A stretch of DNA of 64,000 bases. Origin: Kribbella kalugense (GTDB lineage Bacteria > Actinomycetota > Actinomycetes > Propionibacteriales > Kribbellaceae). Shown here piece by piece: positions 33,804 to 42,068 of the stretch (its first letter is position 1; each line of letters opens with the position of its first letter). The translations under genes and the position numbers were made by a program. The stretch spans positions 481,763-545,762 of the forward strand of contig NZ_SODF01000003.1 in NCBI RefSeq assembly GCF_004365875.1, in the 5' to 3' direction. The notes under the pieces were generated by a model, which searched no databases, had not been told where the DNA came from, and saw only the letters and a program-made list of their open reading frames with translations.

Positions 33804-35147
33804 TCAGTCCCGGTGGTACTTCGTGATTGCGTTGTCCTGCTTCAGCTTGTCGGCGGCGGCCTGGATGCGGGCGGTCCATTCGGACTGCTGGAGTCCGCCG
33901 GCCATGAGCTGGCCGGTGGCCGCGGCGGCTGCGTTCGCGAAGGCGGGGTACCAGCTGTCGAAGTACCAGGTGATGATCTGGTCGCCGGCCGCCGAGAGCA
34001 GGTCGCGTGCCGAGCGCAGCGCCGTACCGATCTCCAGCCCGTCGGCCGCGCCGCGGACGATCGTGAGCTGGTTCGACTCCGAGGTGACCTGCGATGCCAC
34101 GTCCTGGGACAGCAACGCCCGCAGGTACTCGAGCCCGCCGGCGTTGTTCTTCGCCTTCTCCGGGACCAGGAACGGCGCGGTCGCCGCGACATGCAGCCCG
34201 CTGGCGAGCGCCGGCGACGTGTCCAGTGCCGGTACGGCGAACATCGTCAGCGCGAAGTTGGCCGGGATCAGCGTCTTCATCTCGTTCTCGAGCCAGTTCC
34301 CGCACGGCAGCATGCCGGCCTTCGAGGCGAAGAACCGCTTCTGCGAACCGATGTGGTCGTACTTCGCGGCTCCCGTTGCGAGCAGGCCGCGTTTGGCCAG
34401 CTCGCCGACCGCGGTGATCGCCCGGGTCACGTTCGCGTCCTTCCAGGCGCCGTCGTCGAGGTTGTCGATCCGCTTCAGCACGTCCTGACCGCCTTCTTTG
34501 GCGGCCAGCGTGAGGACCAGCTCGAGCAGGTAGTACGGGTGGGTTCCGGCGTAGATGAACGGGCCGAGACCGGCCGCCTTCATATCGGTGCCTAGGGCAA
34601 GGAGATCCGGCCAGGTCCGCGGTACGTCCCAGCCGTTGCGCTGGAAAAGGCTGGCGGAGTACCAGAGGCCGTAGACGGTCGCGACGTAGTTGACCGTGCG
34701 TTGCGCCCCGTCGTACTGGCCGATGTTCAGCAGGTCGGACATCAGTTGGTCCGCGACCTTCGTGTCCTGGTTGTCCCAGGAAGGGGCGTCGAGCAACTGC
34801 TGCAGATCGGTCAGCTGACCGTCCTTGACCAGGCGCCCGATGTCGAGGTCGTTGTCACCGGCACTGAGCACTACGTCCGGTGGATTGCCCGCGGCGAAGC
34901 GGGGCAGCAGTTGTTCCGACAGCTGCGCCGTCACCTTCGGCGTGACGGTGGCACCTGCGTACTTCTTCCGGTACGCCGCGGCCGCGAACCCGCCGTACTC
35001 GTCGCTGATCACCAGGTCGACCGGCGCGTTTCCGTCGACAGTGAACGGGTTCCCCGGCGACACGACCGGCGCCGGCGGGGTCGAGGAGCATCCGCTCACG
35101 ACCGCGCCGGCCAGAACACCTTGCAGTAATGTCCGCCGCTTCAGCAC
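33804..35147 (-). CDS. Carbohydrate ABC transporter substrate-binding lipoprotein (NgcE-like)
   Basis: A 447-residue family-1 solute-binding protein. A twin-Arg-like start (LKRRTLLQG) is followed by a hydrophobic core and lipobox VVSGC. Typical motifs include YGLWYSASLFQRNGWDVPRTW and MLPCGNWLENEM; the latter recalls N-acetylglucosamine/chitobiose binding proteins. Start codon is GTG 35147. No permease or ATPase gene is adjacent, so it must work with components encoded elsewhere. It follows the SIS gene by 29 bp and probably shares its transcript, which supports an aminosugar ligand. Confidence 0.82.
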   Translation of the reverse strand: MLKRRTLLQGVLAGAVVSGCSSTPPAPVVSPGNPFTVDGNAPVDLVISDEYGGFAAAAYRKKYAGATVTPKVTAQLSEQLLPRFAAGNPPDVVLSAGDNDLDIGRLVKDGQLTDLQQLLDAPSWDNQDTKVADQLMSDLLNIGQYDGAQRTVNYVATVYGLWYSASLFQRNGWDVPRTWPDLLALGTDMKAAGLGPFIYAGTHPYYLLELVLTLAAKEGGQDVLKRIDNLDDGAWKDANVTRAITAVGELAKRGLLATGAAKYDHIGSQKRFFASKAGMLPCGNWLENEMKTLIPANFALTMFAVPALDTSPALASGLHVAATAPFLVPEKAKNNAGGLEYLRALLSQDVASQVTSESNQLTIVRGAADGLEIGTALRSARDLLSAAGDQIITWYFDSWYPAFANAAAAATGQLMAGGLQQSEWTARIQAAADKLKQDNAITKYHRD

Positions 35148-35176
35148 CCCGGCAGGCTATTACTTCGGAGTGTGAT

Positions 35177-35968
35177 TCACGCAGTACGCCGGATGCGCCC
35201 GGCGTACCGCTCTTCCAGGGCATGGTTGTGCTCGTCGCCGCCCGGGATGTTCGCGGACAGGTAGACCGGCGGGGTCTCGCCGGCCTCGGTCATCCGGCGG
35301 AGCACCTCGGCGACCAGCATCTGCGCGATCAATGCGGCGGTGATGGACGAGACCGCGCAGACCTTGCCGCCACCGTCGGGCAGGTCGAGCACGGAGTCGC
35401 CGTACGGCGCCTGGTTGTCGAGGACAACGTCCGCGAAGTCGATCAGCTTCTTGCCGGACGGGTGCCGGGAGTCCATCCCGCTGGTGTGCTGCAGCGAGGT
35501 GATCGCGATCAGCGGGTGACCGTGCTCCTTCACGACGCTCGCGAGCTCGACGATCGAGCCGTTCACGCCGGAGTTGGAGGCGATCACGAACAGGTCGCCC
35601 GGTCGCGCGGCGGACAGCTCGTAGAGCTTGCGGGAGTACTTCGGGTCGCGCTCGAGCTCCGCGCTGCGCAGCAGCTCCGGCGGCTCGCCACCGAGCAGGA
35701 CCAGGTCGCGGAGCGCGATCCGGTTGGTCGCGATCAGCCCGCCGGCCCGGCCGGCGATCTCCATCGCGAGCGCTTCGGAGTGCCCGGAGCCGAAGGCCTG
35801 GATCACGCCGTTCGCGCGTAGGGAGGCGGTCATCAGGTCGGCGGCCGGCTGGATCGGACCGTCAATCAGCTCTGTCACTGCAGCCAGAATCGGGGTCAGT
35901 GTGTGCACATAAGACTGCGCGCTCACGCCGCTCGTCTCCCCGGATCCCCCGTGCTTACTGCTGGCCAT
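35177..35968 (-). CDS. SIS-domain sugar-phosphate isomerase-like protein (UPF0309)
   Basis: A 263-residue protein with one SIS domain: the FGSGHSEALAMEIAGRAGG motif near residue 60, the phosphate-binding Ser/Thr loop in VIASNSGVNGS, and DLPDGGGKVCAVSSIT. It resembles UPF0309 proteins, thought to act on phosphorylated amino sugars. The start could lie up to 15 codons downstream at a GTG. It is divergent from the BadF-type kinase gene and upstream of the sugar-binding lipoprotein, fitting a GlcNAc or MurNAc uptake and phosphorylation pathway. Confidence 0.85.
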   Translation of the reverse strand: MASSKHGGSGETSGVSAQSYVHTLTPILAAVTELIDGPIQPAADLMTASLRANGVIQAFGSGHSEALAMEIAGRAGGLIATNRIALRDLVLLGGEPPELLRSAELERDPKYSRKLYELSAARPGDLFVIASNSGVNGSIVELASVVKEHGHPLIAITSLQHTSGMDSRHPSGKKLIDFADVVLDNQAPYGDSVLDLPDGGGKVCAVSSITAALIAQMLVAEVLRRMTEAGETPPVYLSANIPGGDEHNHALEERYAGRIRRTA

Positions 35969-36170
35969 CAGCGGCCCACCCCTCGACTAATCTGCTCGCA
36001 GCGACACTCCTGGTGCCGACAAGTGCGCAAGTTTGCGGTTTGCTGGACAGAACTTTTCTCAACTGGCAGCTAAAGTCAAGGCTCATCATTTGTGCTCTCC
36101 CAGACCGTTGCGTGACCTTGTTCGCTTGTGCTTGTAAATAGGCTCTTTTGAGCAGTTTGGAGCGTTGCGT
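35969..36170. other. AT-richer divergent promoter region of the aminosugar genes
   Basis: About 200 bp, clearly less GC-rich than the surroundings, between the divergent SIS and kinase genes. It should hold both promoters. I looked for a DasR-type site (ACTGGTCTAGACCACT-like) and did not find one. Repeated TTTGC/GCAAG words around 36028-36047 are the only visible regularity. GGAG at 36159-36162 is the SD for the kinase. Confidence 0.4.
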
Positions 36171-37181
36171 ATGTCGGTCGAACGTCCCCTGCCGGCCCCT
36201 TCCGCAGCCGGTCCGCTGGTGCTGGGCGGGGATCTCGGTGGGACCTCCACCCGGATCGTGATCGCGGACTCTGAGGGCAACGTAGTCGGTCGCGGTGCTG
36301 CCGCGGGCGGAAACCCGACGAGTCATCCGGCAAGCGCGGCGGCCAACTTCGGTCAGGCGCTTCACACCGCGCTGGCCGGGCTGGACGCGGCCGCGGTCAA
36401 GTCGAGTGTGGTCGGCATGGCGGGCAGCGTGGCGCTGGGCCGGCCCGATGTGGCCGCTCAGTTCGAGGCTGCGTGGTCGGGCGCGGGGCTGACCGTTCCT
36501 CCGGACTACATCGGCGATCTCGAGGTTGCTTTTGCCTCGGGTACGCCGGAACCGGACGGGACTGTGCTGATCGCGGGGACCGGCAGCAACGTGGGCCTGG
36601 TGCGCAACCATCAACTGCTGCGGACCGCGGGCGGGCATGGCTGGCTACTGGGTGACGACGGGTCCGGTTTCTGGCTCGGCCGGGAAGCGGTCCGCTCGGT
36701 GCTGCAGGCGCTCGATCTGCGCGAGCCGCTCGGTCTACTCGGGCAGGCCGTCGTACAAGCTGTTCTGCCCGATCGGGGCGAGCACGCGACTCCACAGCGT
36801 GAAGGGTACGACGCGCTGCGCGACGATCTGGTACGGACAGTTAACAGCCGGCCACCGGTCATGCTCGCCGAGTTGGCACCGACCGTCATCGCGGCGTACG
36901 CACAGGACGACGAGACCGCACAGGCCCTGGTGAAACGCGCAGCCGAGTTGCTCATGGAGACGGTGGCGCGGCTGAAAACGACGTCGGACAAAGGCCCGAT
37001 GGTGCTCGCGGGCAGCGTCGCCGGCGAATCATCACCGGTCGGCAAACTGATCCGGCAACACTTCGCCGGCGAAGTCCTGACCGCCCGAGACGGGGTCGGC
37101 GGCGCCACCTGGCTAGCCCTCGGCGCCCTCGACCCCGCCCTCGCAACCAACGAAAACCATTCACGCCTCGTCGAACACTGA
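36171..37181 (+). CDS. BadF/BadG-type ATPase, probable N-acetylglucosamine kinase
   Basis: A 336-residue ASKHA-fold kinase. Phosphate-1 motif GGDLGGTSTRIVI near residue 18, phosphate-2 region LIAGTGSNVGLV, and HGWLLGDDGSGFWLGREAV, which is characteristic of N-acetylglucosamine kinases of the BadF/BadG/BcrA/BcrD family. The adenosine motif is VLAGSVAGES. ATG 36171 has GGAG eight bases upstream; TTG 36165 is an alternative. It would phosphorylate an imported amino sugar at C6. The divergent SIS and solute-binding genes support this. Confidence 0.87.
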   Translation: MSVERPLPAPSAAGPLVLGGDLGGTSTRIVIADSEGNVVGRGAAAGGNPTSHPASAAANFGQALHTALAGLDAAAVKSSVVGMAGSVALGRPDVAAQFEAAWSGAGLTVPPDYIGDLEVAFASGTPEPDGTVLIAGTGSNVGLVRNHQLLRTAGGHGWLLGDDGSGFWLGREAVRSVLQALDLREPLGLLGQAVVQAVLPDRGEHATPQREGYDALRDDLVRTVNSRPPVMLAELAPTVIAAYAQDDETAQALVKRAAELLMETVARLKTTSDKGPMVLAGSVAGESSPVGKLIRQHFAGEVLTARDGVGGATWLALGALDPALATNENHSRLVEH

Positions 37182-37219
37182 ACTGCCAGCCCTCGCGTAG
37201 CACCGCGAGGGCCGCAGTA

Positions 37220-37603
37220 CTACTCGAAGACCGAGACCGGGCGGACCTCTACCGCGACGAACTCGGCCTCCGGGATCGTCGCGGCGATCTCCTCGGCGCG
37301 TTCCGGGGTTTTGACGTCGATGAGGAAGACGCCGGCTAGTTGCTCCTTTGCTTCGGAGTAGGGGCCGTCGGTGGTGGCTCGGACGCCTTCGCGGACTCGG
37401 ACTACCCGGGTCTTGGCCGGCGGGTCGAGTGGGACCGCGTTGATCAGCTCGCCGGAAGCGTCGATTTCGTCGAGCAGCTTGTCGAGCTGTGCGGTGAGGG
37501 TGTCGCGGGCCTTCTTCGGGAGGGCCCTGCCCTGTTCGGTGTTCAGGAACGAGGGGTGGCCCCAGGTGATCGGGTTGCTGTGGATCAGCAGCAGGTACTT
37601 CAT
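37220..37603 (-). CDS. YCII-related (DGPF) domain protein
   Basis: A 127-residue protein of the YCII/DGPF family: MKYLLLIHSN at the start and ATTDGPYSEAKEQLAGVFLID in the middle, with the conserved DGPF-like motif. AAAGGA precedes ATG 37603, and the upstream extension to 37666 is rejected. Such proteins often sit beside ECF sigma factor genes, but none is here. Function unknown; the fold is a ferredoxin-like dimer. Confidence 0.85.
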   Translation of the reverse strand: MKYLLLIHSNPITWGHPSFLNTEQGRALPKKARDTLTAQLDKLLDEIDASGELINAVPLDPPAKTRVVRVREGVRATTDGPYSEAKEQLAGVFLIDVKTPERAEEIAATIPEAEFVAVEVRPVSVFE

Positions 37604-37686
37604 GATCGGTGTCCTTTCGGGAAGCTGTTTGGGATCTTCGCAGCAGAGGTCGGAAGCGATCGGCACTACTCGACATTTCGGCGTTT

Positions 37687-38541
37687 ATGGTGAGCAGCAT
37701 GGAGGAGATCGACTTCCGGCTGCCGGACGGCCGCACCCTGCACGTGTACGACAGCGCGCCCGGCGACAACACGCGGCTGACCGTTGCCTGGCACCACGGC
37801 ACGCCTAATCTCGGTACGCCGCCGGAGCCCTTGTTCGAGGCCGGTAAGTGGCTCGGGATCCGGTGGATCGGCTTCGATCGGCCCGGGTACGGCGGTTCGA
37901 CTGCCAAACCTGGTCGGACGATGGCATCGGTTGCGGCCGATCTGACTGCGGTCCTGGACGCCCGAGGGATCGGCACGATCGCGCTCATGGGGTACTCCGG
38001 CGGCGGCTCCTACGCACTCGGCTCGGCCGCGGTCCTCGGCGAACGAGTCGAGGCAGTCGCCACGTTCGCCGCCATCGCGCCGTACGACGCCGACGCCTTG
38101 GACTGGTACGCCGGGATGGTCCCGAGCGGACTCGCCTCGCTCCACGCCGCGGCCCGCGGGCGGGACGCAAAGGTCGGGTACGAGACGTCCGGCGTCGAAT
38201 ACGACCCCGAGTTCACCGAATCCGACGTAGCGATGTTCGACGGACCGTGGGGCTGGCTCGGCTCGGTCGCCGGCGAGAAGTCGATGCCCAACGGCCCCGA
38301 CGGTCTGGTCGATGACGACTGCTCCTACGTCAGCGACTGGGGCTGTGACCCGACCACGATCACCGCCCCCACCCTCCTGGTCCACGGCACCACCGACGGG
38401 ATCATCCCGTCGTCACACGGACAGTGGCTCGCCGCCCACCTCCCCACCGCGAGCCTTGACCTCCACCCCGGCCTCGGCCACATCTCGGTCCTGAGCCACT
38501 CCGAGCCTGCTCTCGAGTGGATCCGCGAGCAGACCGGCTGA
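37687..38541 (+). CDS. Alpha/beta hydrolase
   Basis: About 284 residues of alpha/beta hydrolase fold. Oxyanion HHGTPNLG, nucleophile motif GYSGGGSYAL, Asp in LLVHGTTDGIIPSSHG and His in GLGHISVLS complete the triad. ATG 37687 is chosen; ATG 37699 is possible. No SD is visible, so the mRNA may be leaderless. Substrate unknown; related proteins are annotated as proline iminopeptidase-like or ester hydrolases. Confidence 0.87.
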   Translation: MVSSMEEIDFRLPDGRTLHVYDSAPGDNTRLTVAWHHGTPNLGTPPEPLFEAGKWLGIRWIGFDRPGYGGSTAKPGRTMASVAADLTAVLDARGIGTIALMGYSGGGSYALGSAAVLGERVEAVATFAAIAPYDADALDWYAGMVPSGLASLHAAARGRDAKVGYETSGVEYDPEFTESDVAMFDGPWGWLGSVAGEKSMPNGPDGLVDDDCSYVSDWGCDPTTITAPTLLVHGTTDGIIPSSHGQWLAAHLPTASLDLHPGLGHISVLSHSEPALEWIREQTG

Positions 38542-40149
38542 TCAGTCGGTCACCAGCAGGTGCCGGATGCGCGGCGGTTCGAGGGCGAGCCGCGAGGCCT
38601 CCTCATAGAGACCGGCGTCCAATCCGGTGATGCGCTCGTTGTGCTGACGTAGGTGCTCACCCCAGGTCGCCACCTCGAACATCTCGACGTACACGTCCGG
38701 CGTACCAACGTCGCGGTACGCCGTCCATCGGCGCGCGCCGGTGCGTTGCCGCGAGAGGCCGACCCGTGCCAACGCGGTCCGGAACTGCTCCGCGTTCTCC
38801 GGCGGCACGTGGTACGAGACCTCGACCAGGACCGGACCCGAGCGCGGATCGAGATCGGTCTCGTCCTCGGTCAGGATGCCGATCTCGGGATCCGGCCAAG
38901 GCTGGACCACGGTCCGATCCAGCTGACCCGTTTGCGCGTAGATCGGAATCACTGCCAGCGAGGCGGCCCCGAGCAGCAGCAGAATCCCGGAGATCAGTAG
39001 TGTCGTCGGGGCTCCGAGAGCAGCGGCTACCAACCCCCAGATGAGCGCACCGACGCCCTGACCGCCGAGGAAGACCATCAGGTAAACGGCCAGCGCCCGC
39101 GCGCGAACCCAAGCAGGCAAGGCCAACTGCAATGTCGTGTTCAGCGTTGACAACGCACCGAGCCATCCGGCCCCTGCGACCACAAAGATCACCGCGACGA
39201 TCGTTGCGTTGTGCAACAAAGCCACAGCCAGTACGCCGATCGCGTAGGCGGCGGTCGCGCATCCGAGCAGGGTGTTGCGCCCGACCTTCGCCCGTACCGG
39301 CCTGAGCAACATGGCTCCGCCGACGGCGCCCAGACCGAGTGCTGCGAGCAGGACGCCGTACCCGGTCGAACCGAGGCCGAGGCGATGCACTGCCACCACT
39401 GGCAGGAGTCCCCACAGGGCCGAGGCGGGTAGGACGAACAGCATCGCGCGCAGCAGGATGCGGCGTACGCCGGGTGCGTAGACGACGTACCGGATTCCGG
39501 CGCGGAGGGCCGGCAGCATCGGCTCGCCGGCTGCGGCCGCCGCGGTCGGGCGGCGCCAGCGCACCAGCACGACGAGGATCGCCAGGTACGAGACCGCGTT
39601 GACGGCGAACACGATGGCCGAGCTGCTCACGCCGAGCACGAAGCCGGCCAACGCCGGGCCGATCGCCCGCGCGAGGTTCACGTTGAGACTGTTCAGCGCC
39701 GCGGCCTCCGGGAGCTCCTCGCGCGGCACGAGCTCGGGCTGGATTGCCTGCCACGCCGGACTCGTCAACGCCTGGCAAGCGCCAAGCACGAAGGTGATCG
39801 CGATCAGCGCCGTCGGGGTCAGCAGGCCCTCGGCACTCAGCACCGCCAGCCCGCCCGCAACGACGGCCATCGCGGCGGTCGCCGCGGCGATCAGCCGCTT
39901 CCGATCGAGTACGTCGGCCAGGACGCCGGCGGGTAGCGACACGAACAGCACTGGAAGCAGGCTCGCGGCCTGCACGATCGACGCCAGCGCCGCCGCGTTG
40001 GGCTGATGGACAACGGTCCACTGCGCGCCGACGGACTGCATCCAGCTACCGACGTTCGATCCGAGCTGCGCCAGCCACAGCGCGCGGAACACGCTCCGCC
40101 GCAGCGGAGCCCAGGCAGACGACGACTCCGCACCGGCCATGGATCGCAT
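38542..40149 (-). CDS. MFS exporter (MFS_3/EntS type) fused to a C-terminal ABM-like domain
   Basis: About 535 residues. The N-terminal ~410 residues form a 12-helix MFS exporter (FRALWLAQLGSNVGSWMQSV, PAGVLADVLDRKRL, LTSPAWQAIQPELVPREELP). The last ~105 residues (from SGPVLVEVSYHVPPENAEQF) form a ferredoxin-like domain resembling antibiotic biosynthesis monooxygenases (ABM). Starts at 40149 or 40140 are both possible. The longer frame running to 40836 is a shadow of the ArsR gene. It is divergent from the ArsR gene and shares its operator region, so it is probably controlled by it. Likely a drug or metabolite exporter. Confidence 0.85.
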   Translation of the reverse strand: MRSMAGAESSSAWAPLRRSVFRALWLAQLGSNVGSWMQSVGAQWTVVHQPNAAALASIVQAASLLPVLFVSLPAGVLADVLDRKRLIAAATAAMAVVAGGLAVLSAEGLLTPTALIAITFVLGACQALTSPAWQAIQPELVPREELPEAAALNSLNVNLARAIGPALAGFVLGVSSSAIVFAVNAVSYLAILVVLVRWRRPTAAAAAGEPMLPALRAGIRYVVYAPGVRRILLRAMLFVLPASALWGLLPVVAVHRLGLGSTGYGVLLAALGLGAVGGAMLLRPVRAKVGRNTLLGCATAAYAIGVLAVALLHNATIVAVIFVVAGAGWLGALSTLNTTLQLALPAWVRARALAVYLMVFLGGQGVGALIWGLVAAALGAPTTLLISGILLLLGAASLAVIPIYAQTGQLDRTVVQPWPDPEIGILTEDETDLDPRSGPVLVEVSYHVPPENAEQFRTALARVGLSRQRTGARRWTAYRDVGTPDVYVEMFEVATWGEHLRQHNERITGLDAGLYEEASRLALEPPRIRHLLVTD

Positions 40150-40162
40150 CGTACGGCGGAGC

Positions 40163-40213
40163 ATTCCAAGCAATGGCTTGACATCTGATTCAGGCTGGTG
40201 GATATTCCAAGCA
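40163..40213 (+). promoter_or_regulatory. Promoter and operator of the ArsR/MFS divergon, leaderless start
   Basis: TTGACA (40178-40183) and GATATT (40201-40206) are separated by exactly 17 bp. The predicted start point falls at about 40213, the A of the ArsR ATG, so the mRNA would be leaderless. CAAGCAATGGCTTG (around 40167-40180) is a palindrome over the -35. ATTCCAAGCA occurs twice (40163-40172, 40204-40213), once over each end of the promoter. This arrangement fits autorepression that also controls the divergent exporter. Confidence 0.65.
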
Positions 40214-40806
40214 TGTCTTTGGAGAAGGATTCGCGCCGGACCCGGTTGCTGGACGATCCGTTGGCCATTCGGGCGATGGCTCATCCGGTCCGGTTGGACC
40301 TGCAGTCGCTGCTGGGGCGGGAAGGGCCGATGACCGCGGCCGATGCGGCGCGTCGGTTGGGGATCAGTCAGGCGCTGGCCTCGCATCACCTGCGGCAGTT
40401 GGCGAAGTACGACTTCGTCGAGCCGGCGCCGGGGAAGGACAACCGCGAGCGGCCGTGGCGGTTGGTGTCCACGTCGCAGTCGTGGCGGGATGCTGCCGCG
40501 ACCCCAGAAGGTGCCGCGGCGGCCGACGTACTCGAGCAACTGCTGGCCGAGCGGGCGTTGGAGCGACTCAGCGAGTGGCAGCAGCAGCGGACCACCGAGG
40601 ACGCGGTCTGGCGGGAGAACGCGGGCATCGGGCAGAGCGGCTTCTACCTGACCGCCGACGAGCTGGCCGAGCTGGTCACGGAGGTCGACGCGTTGCTGCA
40701 GCGCTGGGTCGACGAGCGGCCGATCGACGACAAGTCCACCCGCCCGCCCGGTAGCCGGCACGTCTCGTTCACACACATCGTCACGATCTCGCCGGAGAAG
40801 GAGTAG
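40213..40806 (+). CDS. ArsR family transcriptional regulator
   Basis: A 197-residue regulator. The winged helix occupies residues about 20-90 (AIRAMAHPVRLDLQSLLGRE, ISQALASHHLRQLAKYDFVE). A longer C-terminal helical extension takes the protein well beyond the ~110 residues of metal-sensing ArsR proteins, so it is probably a ligand-sensing type. I choose ATG 40213 over GTG 40198 because the promoter would make the former leaderless. The next gene begins 2 bp later with an SD (AAGGAG) inside this gene's end, so the MFS exporter is in the same operon. Confidence 0.87.
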   Translation: MSLEKDSRRTRLLDDPLAIRAMAHPVRLDLQSLLGREGPMTAADAARRLGISQALASHHLRQLAKYDFVEPAPGKDNRERPWRLVSTSQSWRDAAATPEGAAAADVLEQLLAERALERLSEWQQQRTTEDAVWRENAGIGQSGFYLTADELAELVTEVDALLQRWVDERPIDDKSTRPPGSRHVSFTHIVTISPEKE

Positions 40807-40808
40807 AG

Positions 40809-42068
40809 ATGAAGGACTTGTGGGGCGTCCTTGCACGGCAGCGCGACTACCGCCTGATGCTGAGCGCCGGCCTGATCTCGCTGATCGGCGACTGGCTGCT
40901 GCGGACCGGGCTCGCGTTCCAGGTGTACGTGCTGACCGGGTCGACGCTGGCCTCGGGTGGGTTGCTGCTGGCCTCGTTCCTGCCGGCCGTCGTACTCGGC
41001 TCGCTCGCCGGAGTCTTCGTCGACCGCTGGAACCGGCGGACGACGATGATCGTGACGAACGTGCTCAACGCGGCGGTCCTGCTGCCGCTGATCGCCGTAC
41101 ACGACAAGAGCACGATCTGGATCGTGTACGGCGTCGTGCTGGCGCAGAGCTGTTTGCAGCAGTTCTTCCAGCCGGCCGAGCAGTCGCTGGTCCCGGTGCT
41201 GGTGCACGAGGAGCAACTCGTCACGGCGAACGCGCTGAACAGTCAGATCCGCGACCTCGCCCGGCTCATCGGCGCGGCACTCGGTGGCGTACTCGCGGCC
41301 GCCGGCGGGCTGACACTGCTCGCGATCGGCGACGCCGCGACGTTCCTGATCGCGGTCGTGCTGATCGCACGGATGCGGCACCGGCAAGTCCGGCCCGCAG
41401 TGGAACAGACCGCGGGTGGTGCGATCAGGCGGCTGAAGGAGGAGTGGACCGAGGGCTTGCGGTTGTGCGTTGCCGGGCCGGCGATCCGGTTGTTCTTCAT
41501 CTTCTGCATGGTCACTGGTGTCGGCGAAGGGATCATGAGCACGCTGTTCGCGCCGTTCGTGAGCGCCGAGATCGGCGGCGACGGGCAGGTGTACGGCCTG
41601 ATCGTCTCGTCGCAAGCAATCGGCGGCATCGTCGGCGGTCTGGTCGCTGCCGCGATCGGCTCACGCTGGCCGGCGGCCAGGTTGTGGGGCATCGGCGCCT
41701 TGGCCTTCGGCCTGATCGACTGCACGCTGTTCCTCTACCCACTGGCGTCGAACAGTGTGATCCCCGCGTTCGTCTGCATGATCGTCGTCGGCCTGCCCGG
41801 CGCGCTCACCGTCGCCGGCATGATGACCGTCTTCCAGAACCTCACTGTCGACGGCACCCGCGGCCGCATCTACGGCGCAGTCGGGGCGGCTGAAAGCGTC
41901 GCCGTCCTGATCGGCATCACCGCGGCCGGCTTCCTCGGTGACGCCGTCGGCATCATCCCGGTCCTGGTCTTCCAAGGCCTCGGGTACGTCGTCGGCGGGC
42001 TCGTCGTGCTCAGTCGGCAGCGGGTGCTGGCGTCTCGGCCGGAGGTTGCTCGCCCTCTGCCGGCCTGA
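40809..42068 (+). CDS. MFS transporter, probable drug exporter
   Basis: A 419-residue 12-helix MFS protein of the MFS_3 type: LMLSAGLISLIGDWLLRTG, LAGVFVDRWNRRTTMI with the A-like motif, and QQFFQPAEQSLVP. It begins 2 bp after the ArsR stop and is surely co-transcribed. With the divergent MFS-ABM gene it makes a regulator with two exporters. The last 59 bp overlap the convergent CBS-protein gene, which is long for a natural overlap. Confidence 0.88.
   Translation: MKDLWGVLARQRDYRLMLSAGLISLIGDWLLRTGLAFQVYVLTGSTLASGGLLLASFLPAVVLGSLAGVFVDRWNRRTTMIVTNVLNAAVLLPLIAVHDKSTIWIVYGVVLAQSCLQQFFQPAEQSLVPVLVHEEQLVTANALNSQIRDLARLIGAALGGVLAAAGGLTLLAIGDAATFLIAVVLIARMRHRQVRPAVEQTAGGAIRRLKEEWTEGLRLCVAGPAIRLFFIFCMVTGVGEGIMSTLFAPFVSAEIGGDGQVYGLIVSSQAIGGIVGGLVAAAIGSRWPAARLWGIGALAFGLIDCTLFLYPLASNSVIPAFVCMIVVGLPGALTVAGMMTVFQNLTVDGTRGRIYGAVGAAESVAVLIGITAAGFLGDAVGIIPVLVFQGLGYVVGGLVVLSRQRVLASRPEVARPLPA

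Noticed and set aside
35969..36170. DasR operator in the aminosugar divergon
   Set aside because: No sequence close to ACTGGTCTAGACCACT found on either strand.
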